Below are positions 1 to 7,148 of a DNA stretch of 14,568 bases, piece by piece; within the stretch, counting starts at the first letter, position 1; each line of letters begins with the position of its first letter. The notes below the pieces were generated by a model that had not been told where the DNA came from, ran no database searches, and saw nothing but the letters and a program-made list of their open reading frames with translations. The DNA comes from Firmicutes bacterium UBA3914 (GTDB taxonomy: Bacteria > Bacillota > Limnochordia > Darwinibacteriales > Darwinibacteriaceae), in assembly GCA_002391385.1 (NCBI GenBank), contig DGEY01000096.1, forward strand, positions 11,292 to 25,859, in the 5' to 3' direction. Made by a program: the position numbers and the translations under genes.

Positions 1-1454
1 GCCCGGGGCAGCTCCTGTTCGGGACTGGTGATGAGAATATAGTCGATCTGCAGGGGCTGCTCCACCGTCTGCAGGAGCCAAGTTCCCAAAGCGCTTAGAT
101 TATCCCGGTACTCATCCAGGCGGAGCTGGATGGTCTCGGGCCTGGCGGCCATGCTCTCCAGCTGCAGGGCCAGGTTGCGCACGGTGAGCATGTGCCCGCC
201 CCGCTGGCCGGAGGCGCTTTCCAGCTCATCGGCTAGGCCATGGAGGATCTGGGCCTGCTCCCCCATGGCGGCCAGCACCTGGGGGATCCGCTCTTCCAGC
301 TGGTAATCCCGGAGGGGATCGGGATCCGGCGAGAGCACCATGATCAGCTGGCGGTAGATCCTGTTCAGCTCGTAGAGGCTGTCTTCCACCGCCTGGATCA
401 AGGCGGCCTGCTGGCCCAAGACCACCTCCAGGGTCAGTTCGTGGCGGCCCTTTTCCAGGTAGATCAGGTAGGGCTCCTCGCCTCCCAAGCGGTGCATTTG
501 GTAGCGGGTGGAATAGGGGAACTCCACCGCATCCAGCTCGGCAAAGGGCACTTGACCGTCAATGAGCACCCGCCGGCTGCTGGCAATGCCCCGGCGCAGG
601 TTCTGCTTGGCCTTAAAGGCGATGGTATACAAGCCCGACTCGGGCACCTCAAACTCCCAGCTGATCCACTGCCCGGGCTGGCTGAAGCGCCACCCGCCTA
701 TGGAGTTGAGGCGGATCTGGGCGGGATGATAGGGTTCCACAGTGGGATCCCCCATATCCGCCAGGGCAAAGAGGGTGGAATGGGAGCGGTAGAGGGCCTG
801 TTCCCCCTGGATCTTGATGAAGATATCCCGGGGCTCAACCTGGGGCCACATGGCCGCGACCTCAGCGTAGGGCAGGGGCTCCTGGGTCTGGCCCACGATC
901 AGTTCCTCGATGAAGATGGACTCCTGCCTGGCCTCGAGACGGATGGTGTTGAGCCCCTGGGCCAAATAGAACAGGAACGGCGCTTGGGTGTAACCCCGGG
1001 AATCCACCAGGGGCTGGCGGCGCACCTGGGGGAATTCCACCTGCGGGGCGCGTACTTCGTTGCCCAGGCTATCCCGCACCACCGGGCCCGCATCGCCGAA
1101 GATGCGGTGGAAAAGGAGATACCCCGCCTCCGCAAAGGGCCGCTCTCCGTTGATGGTAAGCTCCAGCTCCATGCTGGCCCCCCGGCCCGGCCAGGGAAGG
1201 TAGACCAAGGTTAGGTTGTAGAGGCCCTCCACCGGCACCTCTACGGTCCACTCCACGGCCTCCCCTTCCGGGAGGAGGACGCCAGCTGGCACCACCAGCT
1301 GGAGATCGGGGCGCTCCTTCCCCTCCCACAGCTGGAGGTACTCATGGTAGCGCAGCTCCCGCCCGAATGCAGAAAGCGGACACACTGCCCCCGCAATCAG
1401 CAGCGCGATGAGGCCGGTAATGCTGATGCTTCGGAGTTTGTGTCCGCAACTCAC
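1..1454 (-). CDS. N-terminal part of a very large extracellular ABC solute-binding protein (partial, runs off left edge)
   Basis: An open frame starts at a GTG (1454-1452) behind an AAAGGA ribosome binding site and stays open to the window edge, giving about 484 residues. The first 30 residues form a signal peptide: basic GHKLRS, then a hydrophobic stretch ending in a LSAFG-like cleavage region. Residues about 60-370 look like two tandem beta-sandwich, carbohydrate-binding-like modules (VEWTVEVPVEGLYNLTLVYL; later WISWEFEVPESGLYTIAFKA). A helical linker follows, with YELNRIYRQL, PDPDPLRDYQLE and DNLSALGTWLL. From memory, this linker is characteristic of the roughly 950-residue sugar-binding proteins of Paenibacillus and related Bacillota, whose C-terminal half is an ordinary family-1 solute-binding domain. 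That half would lie outside the window. It is the fourth gene of the sugar operon, 41 bases after the GH130 gene, so a role in capturing the oligosaccharide is inferred. Without the C-terminal half, a secreted carbohydrate-binding protein of another kind is possible. Confidence 0.6.
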   Translation of the reverse strand, partial: MSCGHKLRSISITGLIALLIAGAVCPLSAFGRELRYHEYLQLWEGKERPDLQLVVPAGVLLPEGEAVEWTVEVPVEGLYNLTLVYLPWPGRGASMELELTINGERPFAEAGYLLFHRIFGDAGPVVRDSLGNEVRAPQVEFPQVRRQPLVDSRGYTQAPFLFYLAQGLNTIRLEARQESIFIEELIVGQTQEPLPYAEVAAMWPQVEPRDIFIKIQGEQALYRSHSTLFALADMGDPTVEPYHPAQIRLNSIGGWRFSQPGQWISWEFEVPESGLYTIAFKAKQNLRRGIASSRRVLIDGQVPFAELDAVEFPYSTRYQMHRLGGEEPYLIYLEKGRHELTLEVVLGQQAALIQAVEDSLYELNRIYRQLIMVLSPDPDPLRDYQLEERIPQVLAAMGEQAQILHGLADELESASGQRGGHMLTVRNLALQLESMAARPETIQLRLDEYRDNLSALGTWLLQTVEQPLQIDYILITSPEQELPR

Positions 1455-1495
1455 CTTCTTGCCATCCTTTCGCCTGGATTAAGTCCGGCGGGCCG

Positions 1496-2407
1496 CTAAA
1501 AGACTATCTCATCAAGCTCTATGCCCGCCACGCCGATAACCTGGTCGGCCGCGCCGTAGTACACGTAGAGGAAACCGTCCTTCACCACCTGCCCGCAGCT
1601 GAAGACCACATTGGGCACGTGCCCCTGCCTTTCCCACTCCAGCTCCGGCTCGAGGATGGGCTCCGGCAGGCGCCGCACCACCTTGGTGGGATCTTCCCCA
1701 TCCAGCAGGGCTGCCCCTAGGCGGTAGGTTCGCCGCCCATCCACAGCATGGTAGATCATCAGGTAGCCCTGGCGGATGCGCAGAGGCGGGCCGGCGATGC
1801 CGATCTTCAAGCTCTCCCAGCCTCCGGGAATGGTTTCCATGATGATTTTGTGATCATGCCAGCTGCGCAGGTCAGCCGACACAGCTGACCAGATATGGGG
1901 AACCCGCCGGTGGAAGAGGAGGTATCTGCCATTCACCTTTTCTTCCAGCAGGGCCCCGTCTTTGTTGGGCTCATCCAGGAGCACGCCGTGGCGCTGCCAG
2001 GTGCGCAGATCCTGGGATGAGGCCAGGGCGATTCTGTGATCGTCCCAGCTTCGTCCGCCGAAGGCGGTGTAGACCATGTAGAAGGTCTCGCCGATCTTGC
2101 TCAGGCGGGGATCCTCCACACCCCACGCTTCCTGGGGCCCTTCCCCCACATAGATGGGCTCCGCTTCCCGTTTGAAGCTGAGGCCGTCCTCGCTTACCGC
2201 GAGGCCGAAGCTGGATGTAAACTGAAGGGCTGCTTCCGGCTGCGCCTGGCGCAGCACGGAAAAATCACGGTCCGCGGCCCTGTAGATCATGTGGATTTTG
2301 TCCTGGTACATAGTTACGGCACAGTTGAACACAGCCGCCCGTTCCCACGGGTGTGCCGGGATGGGTGCGAGAATGGGTTGGTCCGATAGGCGGCGCAGTT
2401 TGAACAT
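1496..2407 (-). CDS. GH130 family glycoside phosphorylase/hydrolase (mannoside phosphorylase-type)
   Basis: This 303-residue protein is read as a cytoplasmic five-bladed beta-propeller enzyme of family GH130. Known members phosphorolyse beta-mannosides (mannosyl-glucose, beta-1,4- or beta-1,2-oligomannosides) to mannose-1-phosphate. Visible family features are WERAAVFNCA near residues 21-30, GVEDPR at 96-101 with the candidate catalytic Asp99, NKDGALLEEK followed by GRYLLFHR, KIGIAGPPL, a YHAVDG segment, YRLGAALLD, and near the end NVVFSCG and YYGAADQVIGVA. There is no signal peptide. The ATG at 2407 was chosen because AGGAGG lies 7 bases upstream; an in-frame GTG at 2428 overlaps the stop of the LacI gene and lacks its own ribosome binding site. 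It sits in one operon with the LacI regulator, DUF1861 and the large binding protein. The family assignment is firm. The linkage specificity, and phosphorylase versus hydrolase activity, cannot be read from the sequence. Confidence 0.88.
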   Translation of the reverse strand: MFKLRRLSDQPILAPIPAHPWERAAVFNCAVTMYQDKIHMIYRAADRDFSVLRQAQPEAALQFTSSFGLAVSEDGLSFKREAEPIYVGEGPQEAWGVEDPRLSKIGETFYMVYTAFGGRSWDDHRIALASSQDLRTWQRHGVLLDEPNKDGALLEEKVNGRYLLFHRRVPHIWSAVSADLRSWHDHKIIMETIPGGWESLKIGIAGPPLRIRQGYLMIYHAVDGRRTYRLGAALLDGEDPTKVVRRLPEPILEPELEWERQGHVPNVVFSCGQVVKDGFLYVYYGAADQVIGVAGIELDEIVF

Positions 2408-2427
2408 GAACTTTCCTCCTGTTATCA

Positions 2428-3453
2428 CTACTGCTGTTGGGGTGGTGTCACCGACTGGCGGATGATCAGCTCCGTGCCTAAGATGATCCGCATGGCCACA
2501 TCGGCATCCTGGCCTTCCATGAGCTCGTGCAGCCTACGGGCGGCTATGGCCCCCATGCGCTGTTTGGGAATATGCACTGTGGTCAGGGGCGGGTTGACGA
2601 ACTCGCTCAGCTCCACATTGTCAAAACCCACCAGGGACAGGTCATCGGGCACCTTCACCCCCGCCTGTGCACAGGCCTGGAGCACTCCGAAGGCGGTGCT
2701 GTCGTTGTCGGTGATCACCGCGGTCACGGGCAGACCCCGGGCCAGCAGTGCTTCCATCCCTTCCCGACCCTGATCCACCTGGGGGCCGGGTTGGGAGTGG
2801 ATCCAGCCCCATTCGTGCTGGCAGGTGATGCCGTTTTCCCGCAGGGCGGCCCGGTAGCCGTCATAGCGCTCCTGCAGGGAGCGGTGGGAAAGGGGCCCGC
2901 CGATAAAGCCAATGCGCTTGTGGCCCTGACTGACCAGATAGTTGACCAGGCGCATTACCCCGCCCCGGTTGTCGGTGACCACCGCATCCACGGCCATCTC
3001 CGGCATCCAGTTGTCGATGAGTACAGCGGGGATCCCGTACTGCTTGGCCTGGCGCACGATGCTGGGGTAGACATCTGCCCCCACGAAGATCAGGCCATCC
3101 ACCCGTACCGCCTGGTGCAGCTCCCGGACGGTGCGGTCATCGGGCTTGCCGATGGTCTGCAGGAAGACCTTGTACCCGTATTTCTGGCACTCGTTTTCCA
3201 CGCCCACCATCACGGTGCTGTAAAAAGGGTCGCCGGAAAGGGACTGCAAACGGGCGTTGAACACGATGCAGATGTGCCGGGTGTCATCCCGCCGGCCCAG
3301 TCCGGGCTTCACGTCATAGCCCATTTCCAGGGCTTTTTGGAGCACCCTTTCCCGGGTTGCACTGCTGATGCGGCCCTGCCCGTTTAGGGCCCGGGAGACG
3401 GTGGTAACCGATATGCCCAATGCTTCTGCTATATCCTTCAGGGTGACGCTCAC
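2428..3453 (-). CDS. LacI-family transcriptional regulator of the sugar operon
   Basis: The 341-residue protein has an N-terminal helix-turn-helix (VTLKDIAEALGISVTTVSRA, residues 3-22) followed by a periplasmic-binding-protein-like effector domain with typical landmarks: GDPFYSTVMVGVENE, VDGLIFVGAD, IPAVLIDNW, VVTDNRGGV, HKRIGFIGGP, TAVITDNDSTAFGV and DLSLVGFDN. The start is a GTG at 3453 with AGGAGG 7 bases upstream. The gene lies 17 bases after DUF1861 and 20 bases before GH130, so it is co-transcribed with the genes it probably controls. The effector is presumably a sugar or phosphosugar from their pathway. The linker after the DNA-binding domain (GYDVKPGLGRRDD) lacks the usual N-x-x-A-R-x-L hinge helix, a feature shared with some EbgR/GalR-like members. 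The TTGCGCA repeats upstream of the operon are the best candidate operator. The family call is secure; the role is inferred from position. Confidence 0.93.
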   Translation of the reverse strand: MSVTLKDIAEALGISVTTVSRALNGQGRISSATRERVLQKALEMGYDVKPGLGRRDDTRHICIVFNARLQSLSGDPFYSTVMVGVENECQKYGYKVFLQTIGKPDDRTVRELHQAVRVDGLIFVGADVYPSIVRQAKQYGIPAVLIDNWMPEMAVDAVVTDNRGGVMRLVNYLVSQGHKRIGFIGGPLSHRSLQERYDGYRAALRENGITCQHEWGWIHSQPGPQVDQGREGMEALLARGLPVTAVITDNDSTAFGVLQACAQAGVKVPDDLSLVGFDNVELSEFVNPPLTTVHIPKQRMGAIAARRLHELMEGQDADVAMRIILGTELIIRQSVTPPQQQ

Positions 3454-3470
3454 TGGTAAGCCTCCTGTCC

Positions 3471-4409
3471 TCAGCGCACCTTGTTCCTAAACCTAGCGGA
3501 AAAGGGGTCGGCGATGAGCACCCGGCCGGCCTCGGCATCGCTTAAGCCGGCGTACAGCCAGGCCCTATCGCCTGCGATCCTCACCAAGCCGCCGCTGAAA
3601 ATGACGTTCTGCAGATCAGGCCGCTTGCTTTCCCCGGCGGGAAAGTCAGTGCGGGTGGCGATAATGCGCATGGCTTCAGGCTTTCTCGTTAGGGGATCGA
3701 AGGTGAAGGCCATGGCGTAGTAATGCCGATCCCCCGCTTCATCGAAGCGGGCGATGTGGCCCAGTACCCCCAAACAGCCGTCGGCCAGCACATGCACTTC
3801 GTTCACGCCGCCCCATTCGTCGGGCATGAACTGTTCCAAGAGATCTGCCCCGTTGATGGTGGCGGGGTGCAGCTGATCTAGGGATAAAATCTGGGTGTAG
3901 CCGATGGTGCCAAGTCCCCCGGGATCGCCCTGGGGCCGGGTGAAGACGGCAATGGCCCCGCTGGGCAGCTGCGCCAAGCGGATATCTTTCATCATGTCGG
4001 GGCCGGTGGCAAAGTGCTCCAGTTCCCTGAGAGTCTTGCCCCGGTAGAACTTGGTGCGCCAGCCCAAACCTGGCCTGGTGGGATGGGGAAACACCTCCAC
4101 ACCACCTACGATCAGCTCCCCGTGGATCCGGCTCCAGAAGGGGTCCTGAAGGTTCAGAACCGGTACGTCCTCGGCTGCATACCAGTGGCCATCGCGCTTG
4201 CGGAAGGCCACCACTTGGGAATACTCCGAGGCCCGGGGCTCCACCCGCCCTAGGATGAACTCTTCCCCCTGATCCCACAGGGGTGCGGTGATATTGTACA
4301 CATCCAGGCCGGATATGCCTTTGAAAACCAGTTTCTCCGACTGGTGGATTTCCCGCTGCTGGGTATAGGTCTCGAGAAGCTCAGCGCAGCTCTGCCGCAT
4401 GTTCACCAT
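3471..4409 (-). CDS. DUF1861 family protein, GH130/GT108-like glycoside phosphorylase candidate
   Basis: The 312-residue protein has no signal peptide. It shows the conserved motifs I associate with DUF1861: YNITAPL (38-44), ILGRVEPR (52-59), LQDPF (87-91), GELIVGGVEV (97-106), GWRTKFYRG (116-124), MKDIRLAQL (140-148), VFTRPQGDPGGLGTIGY (155-171), EWGGVNE (198-204), GVLGHIARFD (214-223), KRPDLQNVIFSGGLV (262-276) and LYAGLSDA. DUF1861 has a beta-propeller fold related to GH130; LQDPF probably corresponds to the GVEDPR catalytic segment, making Asp89 a candidate catalytic residue. From memory, the Leishmania members of this family are mannosyltransferase/phosphorylases (GT108) acting on beta-1,2-mannan; bacterial roles are much less known. 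Start: ATG at 4409 with GGAG 4 bases upstream; the in-frame ATG at 4400 is an alternative. It is the first gene of the operon and is followed after 17 bases by LacI. Family call strong; reaction inferred. Confidence 0.85.
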   Translation of the reverse strand: MVNMRQSCAELLETYTQQREIHQSEKLVFKGISGLDVYNITAPLWDQGEEFILGRVEPRASEYSQVVAFRKRDGHWYAAEDVPVLNLQDPFWSRIHGELIVGGVEVFPHPTRPGLGWRTKFYRGKTLRELEHFATGPDMMKDIRLAQLPSGAIAVFTRPQGDPGGLGTIGYTQILSLDQLHPATINGADLLEQFMPDEWGGVNEVHVLADGCLGVLGHIARFDEAGDRHYYAMAFTFDPLTRKPEAMRIIATRTDFPAGESKRPDLQNVIFSGGLVRIAGDRAWLYAGLSDAEAGRVLIADPFSARFRNKVR

Positions 4410-4418
4410 CCTGCTCCG

Positions 4419-4435
4419 TTGCGCAATTTGCGCAA
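4419..4435. promoter_or_regulatory. Candidate LacI-family operator: two adjacent TTGCGCAA palindromes
   Basis: The 17-base stretch TTGCGCAATTTGCGCAA is a perfect inverted repeat (TTGCGCA, ATT, TGCGCAA). It can also be read as two CG-centred 8-base palindromes 9 bases apart. It lies between the candidate promoter and the ribosome binding site of the first operon gene, where a bound repressor would block transcription. A second cluster of the same element lies about 100 bases further upstream. The assignment to the LacI protein of the operon is inference from proximity and from the central CG typical of that family. Confidence 0.55.
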
Positions 4436-4474
4436 CATGATAGAACTGACCAATCAGCCAGTTGCACGATCTTT

Positions 4475-4504
4475 ATTCTATCTAGCCTTCCATTTTCCTC
4501 TTAA
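4475..4504 (-). promoter_or_regulatory. Weak sigma-A-like promoter for the sugar operon
   Basis: On the minus strand a TAGAAT -10 element (4480-4475) is preceded by TTAAGA (4504-4499) with an 18-base spacer. The -35 match is poor. The position, between the two TTGCGCA clusters and about 65 bases before the first start codon, is the main reason to propose it. Confidence 0.3.
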
Positions 4505-4527
4505 CTGTGTAACTTTTTAACAAGGAA

Positions 4528-4565
4528 TTGCGCTACGTGCGGTTCTGTTGCGCAGTTTTGCGCAG
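4528..4565. promoter_or_regulatory. Upstream cluster of TTGCGC elements, candidate second operator
   Basis: TTGCGC occurs at 4528, 4548 and 4558, the last two as TTGCGCAG. The spacings of 20 and 10 bases place them on one face of the helix. The same core occurs twice at 4419-4435. Two clusters on either side of the candidate promoter would suit repression by DNA looping. This is inferred from sequence only. Confidence 0.45.
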
Positions 4566-4603
4566 GGGCTTTCCGCTCGGCAGGTACACATGTAGGCCCC
4601 TGC
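4562..4603. repeat. Inverted repeat GCAGGGGC / GCCCCTGC
   Basis: Two perfectly complementary 8-base arms (4562-4569 and 4596-4603) enclose a 26-base loop. The left arm overlaps the last TTGCGCAG element. No T-run follows on either strand, so it is not a standard terminator. It lies just beyond the terminator of the hydrolase gene on the minus strand. Function unknown. Confidence 0.3.
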
Positions 4604-4637
4604 CTGGGGGCGGAAGGACGGGGCACAGCCGATCAAA

Positions 4638-4671
4638 AAGCTCCTTTGCCCGAAACCGAGCAAAGGAGCTT
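4638..4671 (-). terminator. Rho-independent terminator of the alpha/beta hydrolase gene
   Basis: Read on the minus strand, a perfect 12-base stem (AAGCTCCTTTGC / GCAAAGGAGCTT) with a 10-base loop is followed directly by TTTTT. It begins 24 bases after the stop codon of the hydrolase gene and separates that gene from the sugar operon. Confidence 0.88.
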
Positions 4672-4695
4672 GTTCGCTTGTTGTTCTAGAGTGTG

Positions 4696-6435
4696 CTAGC
4701 CTAGGAACGTGATCAAGTCAGTGCCCACTGCAGCCCAGGCAAAAAGGAGGGCGTTCAAGAACGCACCGATATAGAGGTTCTTGGTTTTGTGGTAGAAGCC
4801 GGTACTGATGAAGCTGACGGGAAGCATTAAGAGCAGTGCATCGAGCATCGAGCCGTTTGCTCTGGACATGGCAGCGTTGGTAATGGGCGTGAGACCGGTG
4901 AAGATGATCTTCCCGTACACGTACAACACAAAGAGCAGCGCCGGCAGGGTGTTGGCCGCCCAGACCAGGAGCCTGAACAGCCTAGGTCTGTTTTCGAAGT
5001 AATAGGCCGAGGTCTGCAGGATGTTGAAAACGACCATCGGGATGAGGTACAGCGGCAGGTAAATCAGCCACAAACTGAGGCGTTTGGGCGTCAGCACGTT
5101 GAGCTGGACTTTCCAAAAACGCGGGCTGATCTTGAGGAACTGATCGCCCAGGGATACCAGGAAATACGCGAACAGGATGACTGTCAGGCCCAACAGCAGG
5201 CTCTTGAGGAGATCGGGAATAGATGTCCTGACATGGTCCTTGAGGGCCGCCTTGTCCAGGTTCTTATCGAAAAGAATGCGCGCAACCAAAAGGACGATGG
5301 AAAAGGCGGTGAGGCACAGCAACCAGAAAACAAAGCCATTCACATTGGCGATTTGCAGGAACCCTGTCTTGTTCAGGATTTGCTGTCCGTTGTAAACAGC
5401 CGTTTTGGCGATGAGGGCACCAAAGAGGCTGAAAAGGACCAACATGCCCCACATTACAGGGCCGCCCTGCGCTTGAATCACTTGTTTGTCGGTCTTAAGG
5501 AGCGGCCTGAAGAAGCTCGTTTTCAGCAGGAGGCTGCCCAAAGCGACCATGACAACGACCAAAGCCACCATGGCCAGGGCAGTGCTCAGTTCTTTCCAGC
5601 CAAAGATGAAGTTGGTGACATGGCTGTTGGGCGCAGGAGCGAGTGCATCATTAAAGAAGTGGCATGCCGCCCAGACACCGGATTTCGAGATCAGGCCCAG
5701 GATATGTCCAGTCCACCCGGTGTAGAGAATGCGGCCCTTGTTATTGGCCAGATCGCCATACCAAGTGGCGAACTCCACGTAGTCGGTCTGCATACCGGCA
5801 GTGAAGGCCCTTGAGGTGTTGATATCCCTCTGCTTCTCCACTCCGAAGCCGTAGGTTGTCTCGATCTTGCCGATGAAAAAGCCTTGGTTGATGGGCAGCT
5901 CAGGGTCGCCAGGAGCCCCTGCTCCGAAGCCAAACAGCGCCTTTACACCATTGGGACTTCCATCTGGGTTAATCGCTGCCGCGTTCATCCGCCCAACACC
6001 CGCTGACCAGCCCACCATGCCGATGGCGTCCTTGTCCACAAAGTCCAGCTGCTTGATATAGGCGAGGGTCGAGCTCGCCCCCAAGTCTGGACTCGGTTGG
6101 ATTACATCAGACCTGCCGATGGTGAAAGGATCGATGGCTATGGCGACATAACCTCTGCGGGCTAGCTCCAAGGACGTAGCTGACATATACTCCAAGTTGG
6201 CATTCCCACCTGGGACCAGGATCACTGCGGGCGCCGGATTTTCTGCCGATGCGTTCTTGGGCCGCCACAGTTTAGCACTCAACACAGCTCCTTCGCTGGT
6301 TGCGATGGTGAGTCGGTCCACATCCACCTTTCCACCATTTGTCTCAACAATGTGTGCGATCGACAGGAAGACGAAAAAGGCCAGTACTGCAAGGATCAGT
6401 GTAGTTACAGTTTTACAGTCGCGAGCGCCTTTCAC
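4696..6435 (-). CDS. Membrane-anchored alpha/beta hydrolase with multi-pass C-terminal domain
   Basis: The 579-residue protein has an N-terminal signal anchor (about 9-28), then an extracytoplasmic alpha/beta hydrolase domain (about 40-260) and about eight hydrophobic segments from residue 285 to the end. The hydrolase domain shows an oxyanion-type VPGG (74-77), a dienelactone-hydrolase-like DPFTIGRSD stretch (102-110) and the nucleophile elbow GWSAG (142-146, Ser144). His244 in GHILGLIS is a candidate catalytic His. The substrate is unknown; esterase or acyl-transfer activity at the membrane surface is inferred. Start: GTG at 6435 with GGAGG 7 bases upstream. The gene appears monocistronic, with its own strong terminator and a long upstream gap. 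No clear promoter was seen. The fold is a confident call; the polytopic tail is not assigned to a named family. Confidence 0.8.
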   Translation of the reverse strand: MKGARDCKTVTTLILAVLAFFVFLSIAHIVETNGGKVDVDRLTIATSEGAVLSAKLWRPKNASAENPAPAVILVPGGNANLEYMSATSLELARRGYVAIAIDPFTIGRSDVIQPSPDLGASSTLAYIKQLDFVDKDAIGMVGWSAGVGRMNAAAINPDGSPNGVKALFGFGAGAPGDPELPINQGFFIGKIETTYGFGVEKQRDINTSRAFTAGMQTDYVEFATWYGDLANNKGRILYTGWTGHILGLISKSGVWAACHFFNDALAPAPNSHVTNFIFGWKELSTALAMVALVVVMVALGSLLLKTSFFRPLLKTDKQVIQAQGGPVMWGMLVLFSLFGALIAKTAVYNGQQILNKTGFLQIANVNGFVFWLLCLTAFSIVLLVARILFDKNLDKAALKDHVRTSIPDLLKSLLLGLTVILFAYFLVSLGDQFLKISPRFWKVQLNVLTPKRLSLWLIYLPLYLIPMVVFNILQTSAYYFENRPRLFRLLVWAANTLPALLFVLYVYGKIIFTGLTPITNAAMSRANGSMLDALLLMLPVSFISTGFYHKTKNLYIGAFLNALLFAWAAVGTDLITFLG

Positions 6436-6875
6436 TTCTCACCCTCCATTCGTGGTTTTGGTAGCTAGATCGAACCAACTCGGCCGGCGTAGAAGAGACT
6501 ATTCACCTACCGTCGGCTCAACGACACGGCGAGGCCGCACCTTTTACGAGAAGAATTCACGCTAAGTGCACCTCGTTTCATTTTTCTTCCTAAACCGTGC
6601 ATATCCCGCAAGAAATTTCACAACTCCACCTGCGGCGAAGTGCCAAAAACAGCCATCCGATCAGTGCTCTACCGGGCCATAGGGCCAGCCTATCCTCCCG
6701 CAGACGGTTCACCTTCCTCAGAGAAGATCCATCAGACCTGCCTCTATCAGAAGCTGTCGATACCTACCCCGGGATATATACCCAGCTTCAAGAGCGATCT
6801 TGGCTTTCTCGACATAGGGAAAAGTGTAACTTAGATAGCAGAGCCTTCTCCTGCCGCCCCGTGGCGTCGAGGGAC
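6436..6875. other. Long intergenic region without a confident gene
   Basis: These 440 bases lie between the hydrolase start and the terminator of the small winged-helix gene. Both strands have short open stretches, but none has a good start context. The one worth noting is on the minus strand, about 6837-6718, which reads as a protein-like C-terminus (FPYVEKAKIALEAGYISRGR, then QLLIEAGLMDLL and a stop). Its 5' side runs into the winged-helix gene's terminator, so it may be a gene remnant. The hydrolase promoter should lie near the left end, but no convincing -35/-10 pair was seen. Confidence 0.4.
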
Positions 6876-6909
6876 AAAAAAGCTCCCCTGCCAAATCCGA
6901 CCGGGGAGC
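6876..6909 (-). terminator. Rho-independent terminator of the winged-helix gene
   Basis: On the minus strand, GCTCCCC (6909-6903) pairs with GGGGAGC (6888-6882) and is followed by six Ts. It lies 24 bases beyond the stop codon of the small regulator gene. Confidence 0.8.
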
Positions 6910-6933
6910 CCACGTTACCACTTCGTAAATCCG

Positions 6934-7113
6934 CTACTTCTTGATTTCCCAATAGCACCTTTTGGGAGAGACGATCTTGCCTTCCTTTTTCAACTTGTTC
7001 ATGGCCTTTTCTACTTCTTTTTTGTCCAGGCCAGTTGCCTCCACTATGTCCCCAGTTCGGGCTGGTTCAGTGGCTTTCTCGAAGTACTCCAAAACCACTT
7101 GGTAGCTGTCCAT
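6934..7113 (-). CDS. Small winged helix-turn-helix DNA-binding protein
   Basis: This 59-residue protein is a single winged-helix domain. Helices are MDSYQVVLEYFEKA (1-14), RTGDIVEATG (about 19-28) and DKKEVEKAMNKLKKEGK (about 30-46), followed by a short wing IVSPKRCYWEI. It resembles the stand-alone MarR/ArsR-like mini-regulators common in anaerobic Bacillota and archaea. No ligand or dimerisation domain is present. The ATG at 7113 is preferred because AAGGAG lies 7 bases upstream; an in-frame ATG at 7131 lies before that ribosome binding site. It is divergent from the GyrI-like gene, with promoters in the shared 144-base gap, and has its own terminator. Regulation of itself or of the GyrI-like gene is plausible but not shown. 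Confidence 0.82.
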   Translation of the reverse strand: MDSYQVVLEYFEKATEPARTGDIVEATGLDKKEVEKAMNKLKKEGKIVSPKRCYWEIKK

Positions 7114-7148
7114 CGCTTCTCTCCTTCCCATGTGGATATGTTGGTATT

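Noticed and set aside
240..1214. A 324-codon open frame on the plus strand
   Set aside because: It is the mirror of the GC-rich minus-strand binding-protein gene, has no ribosome binding site and its translation is low-complexity and unlike any family. The minus frame has a signal peptide and family motifs.
2527..3387. A 286-codon plus-strand open frame
   Set aside because: It is antisense to the LacI gene, which has unmistakable family motifs and a good ribosome binding site.
4501..4526. GTTA repeated every 8 bases on the minus strand (GTTAAAAA, GTTACACA, GTTAAGAG)
   Set aside because: Only three short units in an AT-rich promoter region; chance is sufficient.
6768..6783. Near-palindrome GGGATATATACCC
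   Set aside because: Short, AT-rich core, far from any start codon, and not repeated elsewhere in the window.
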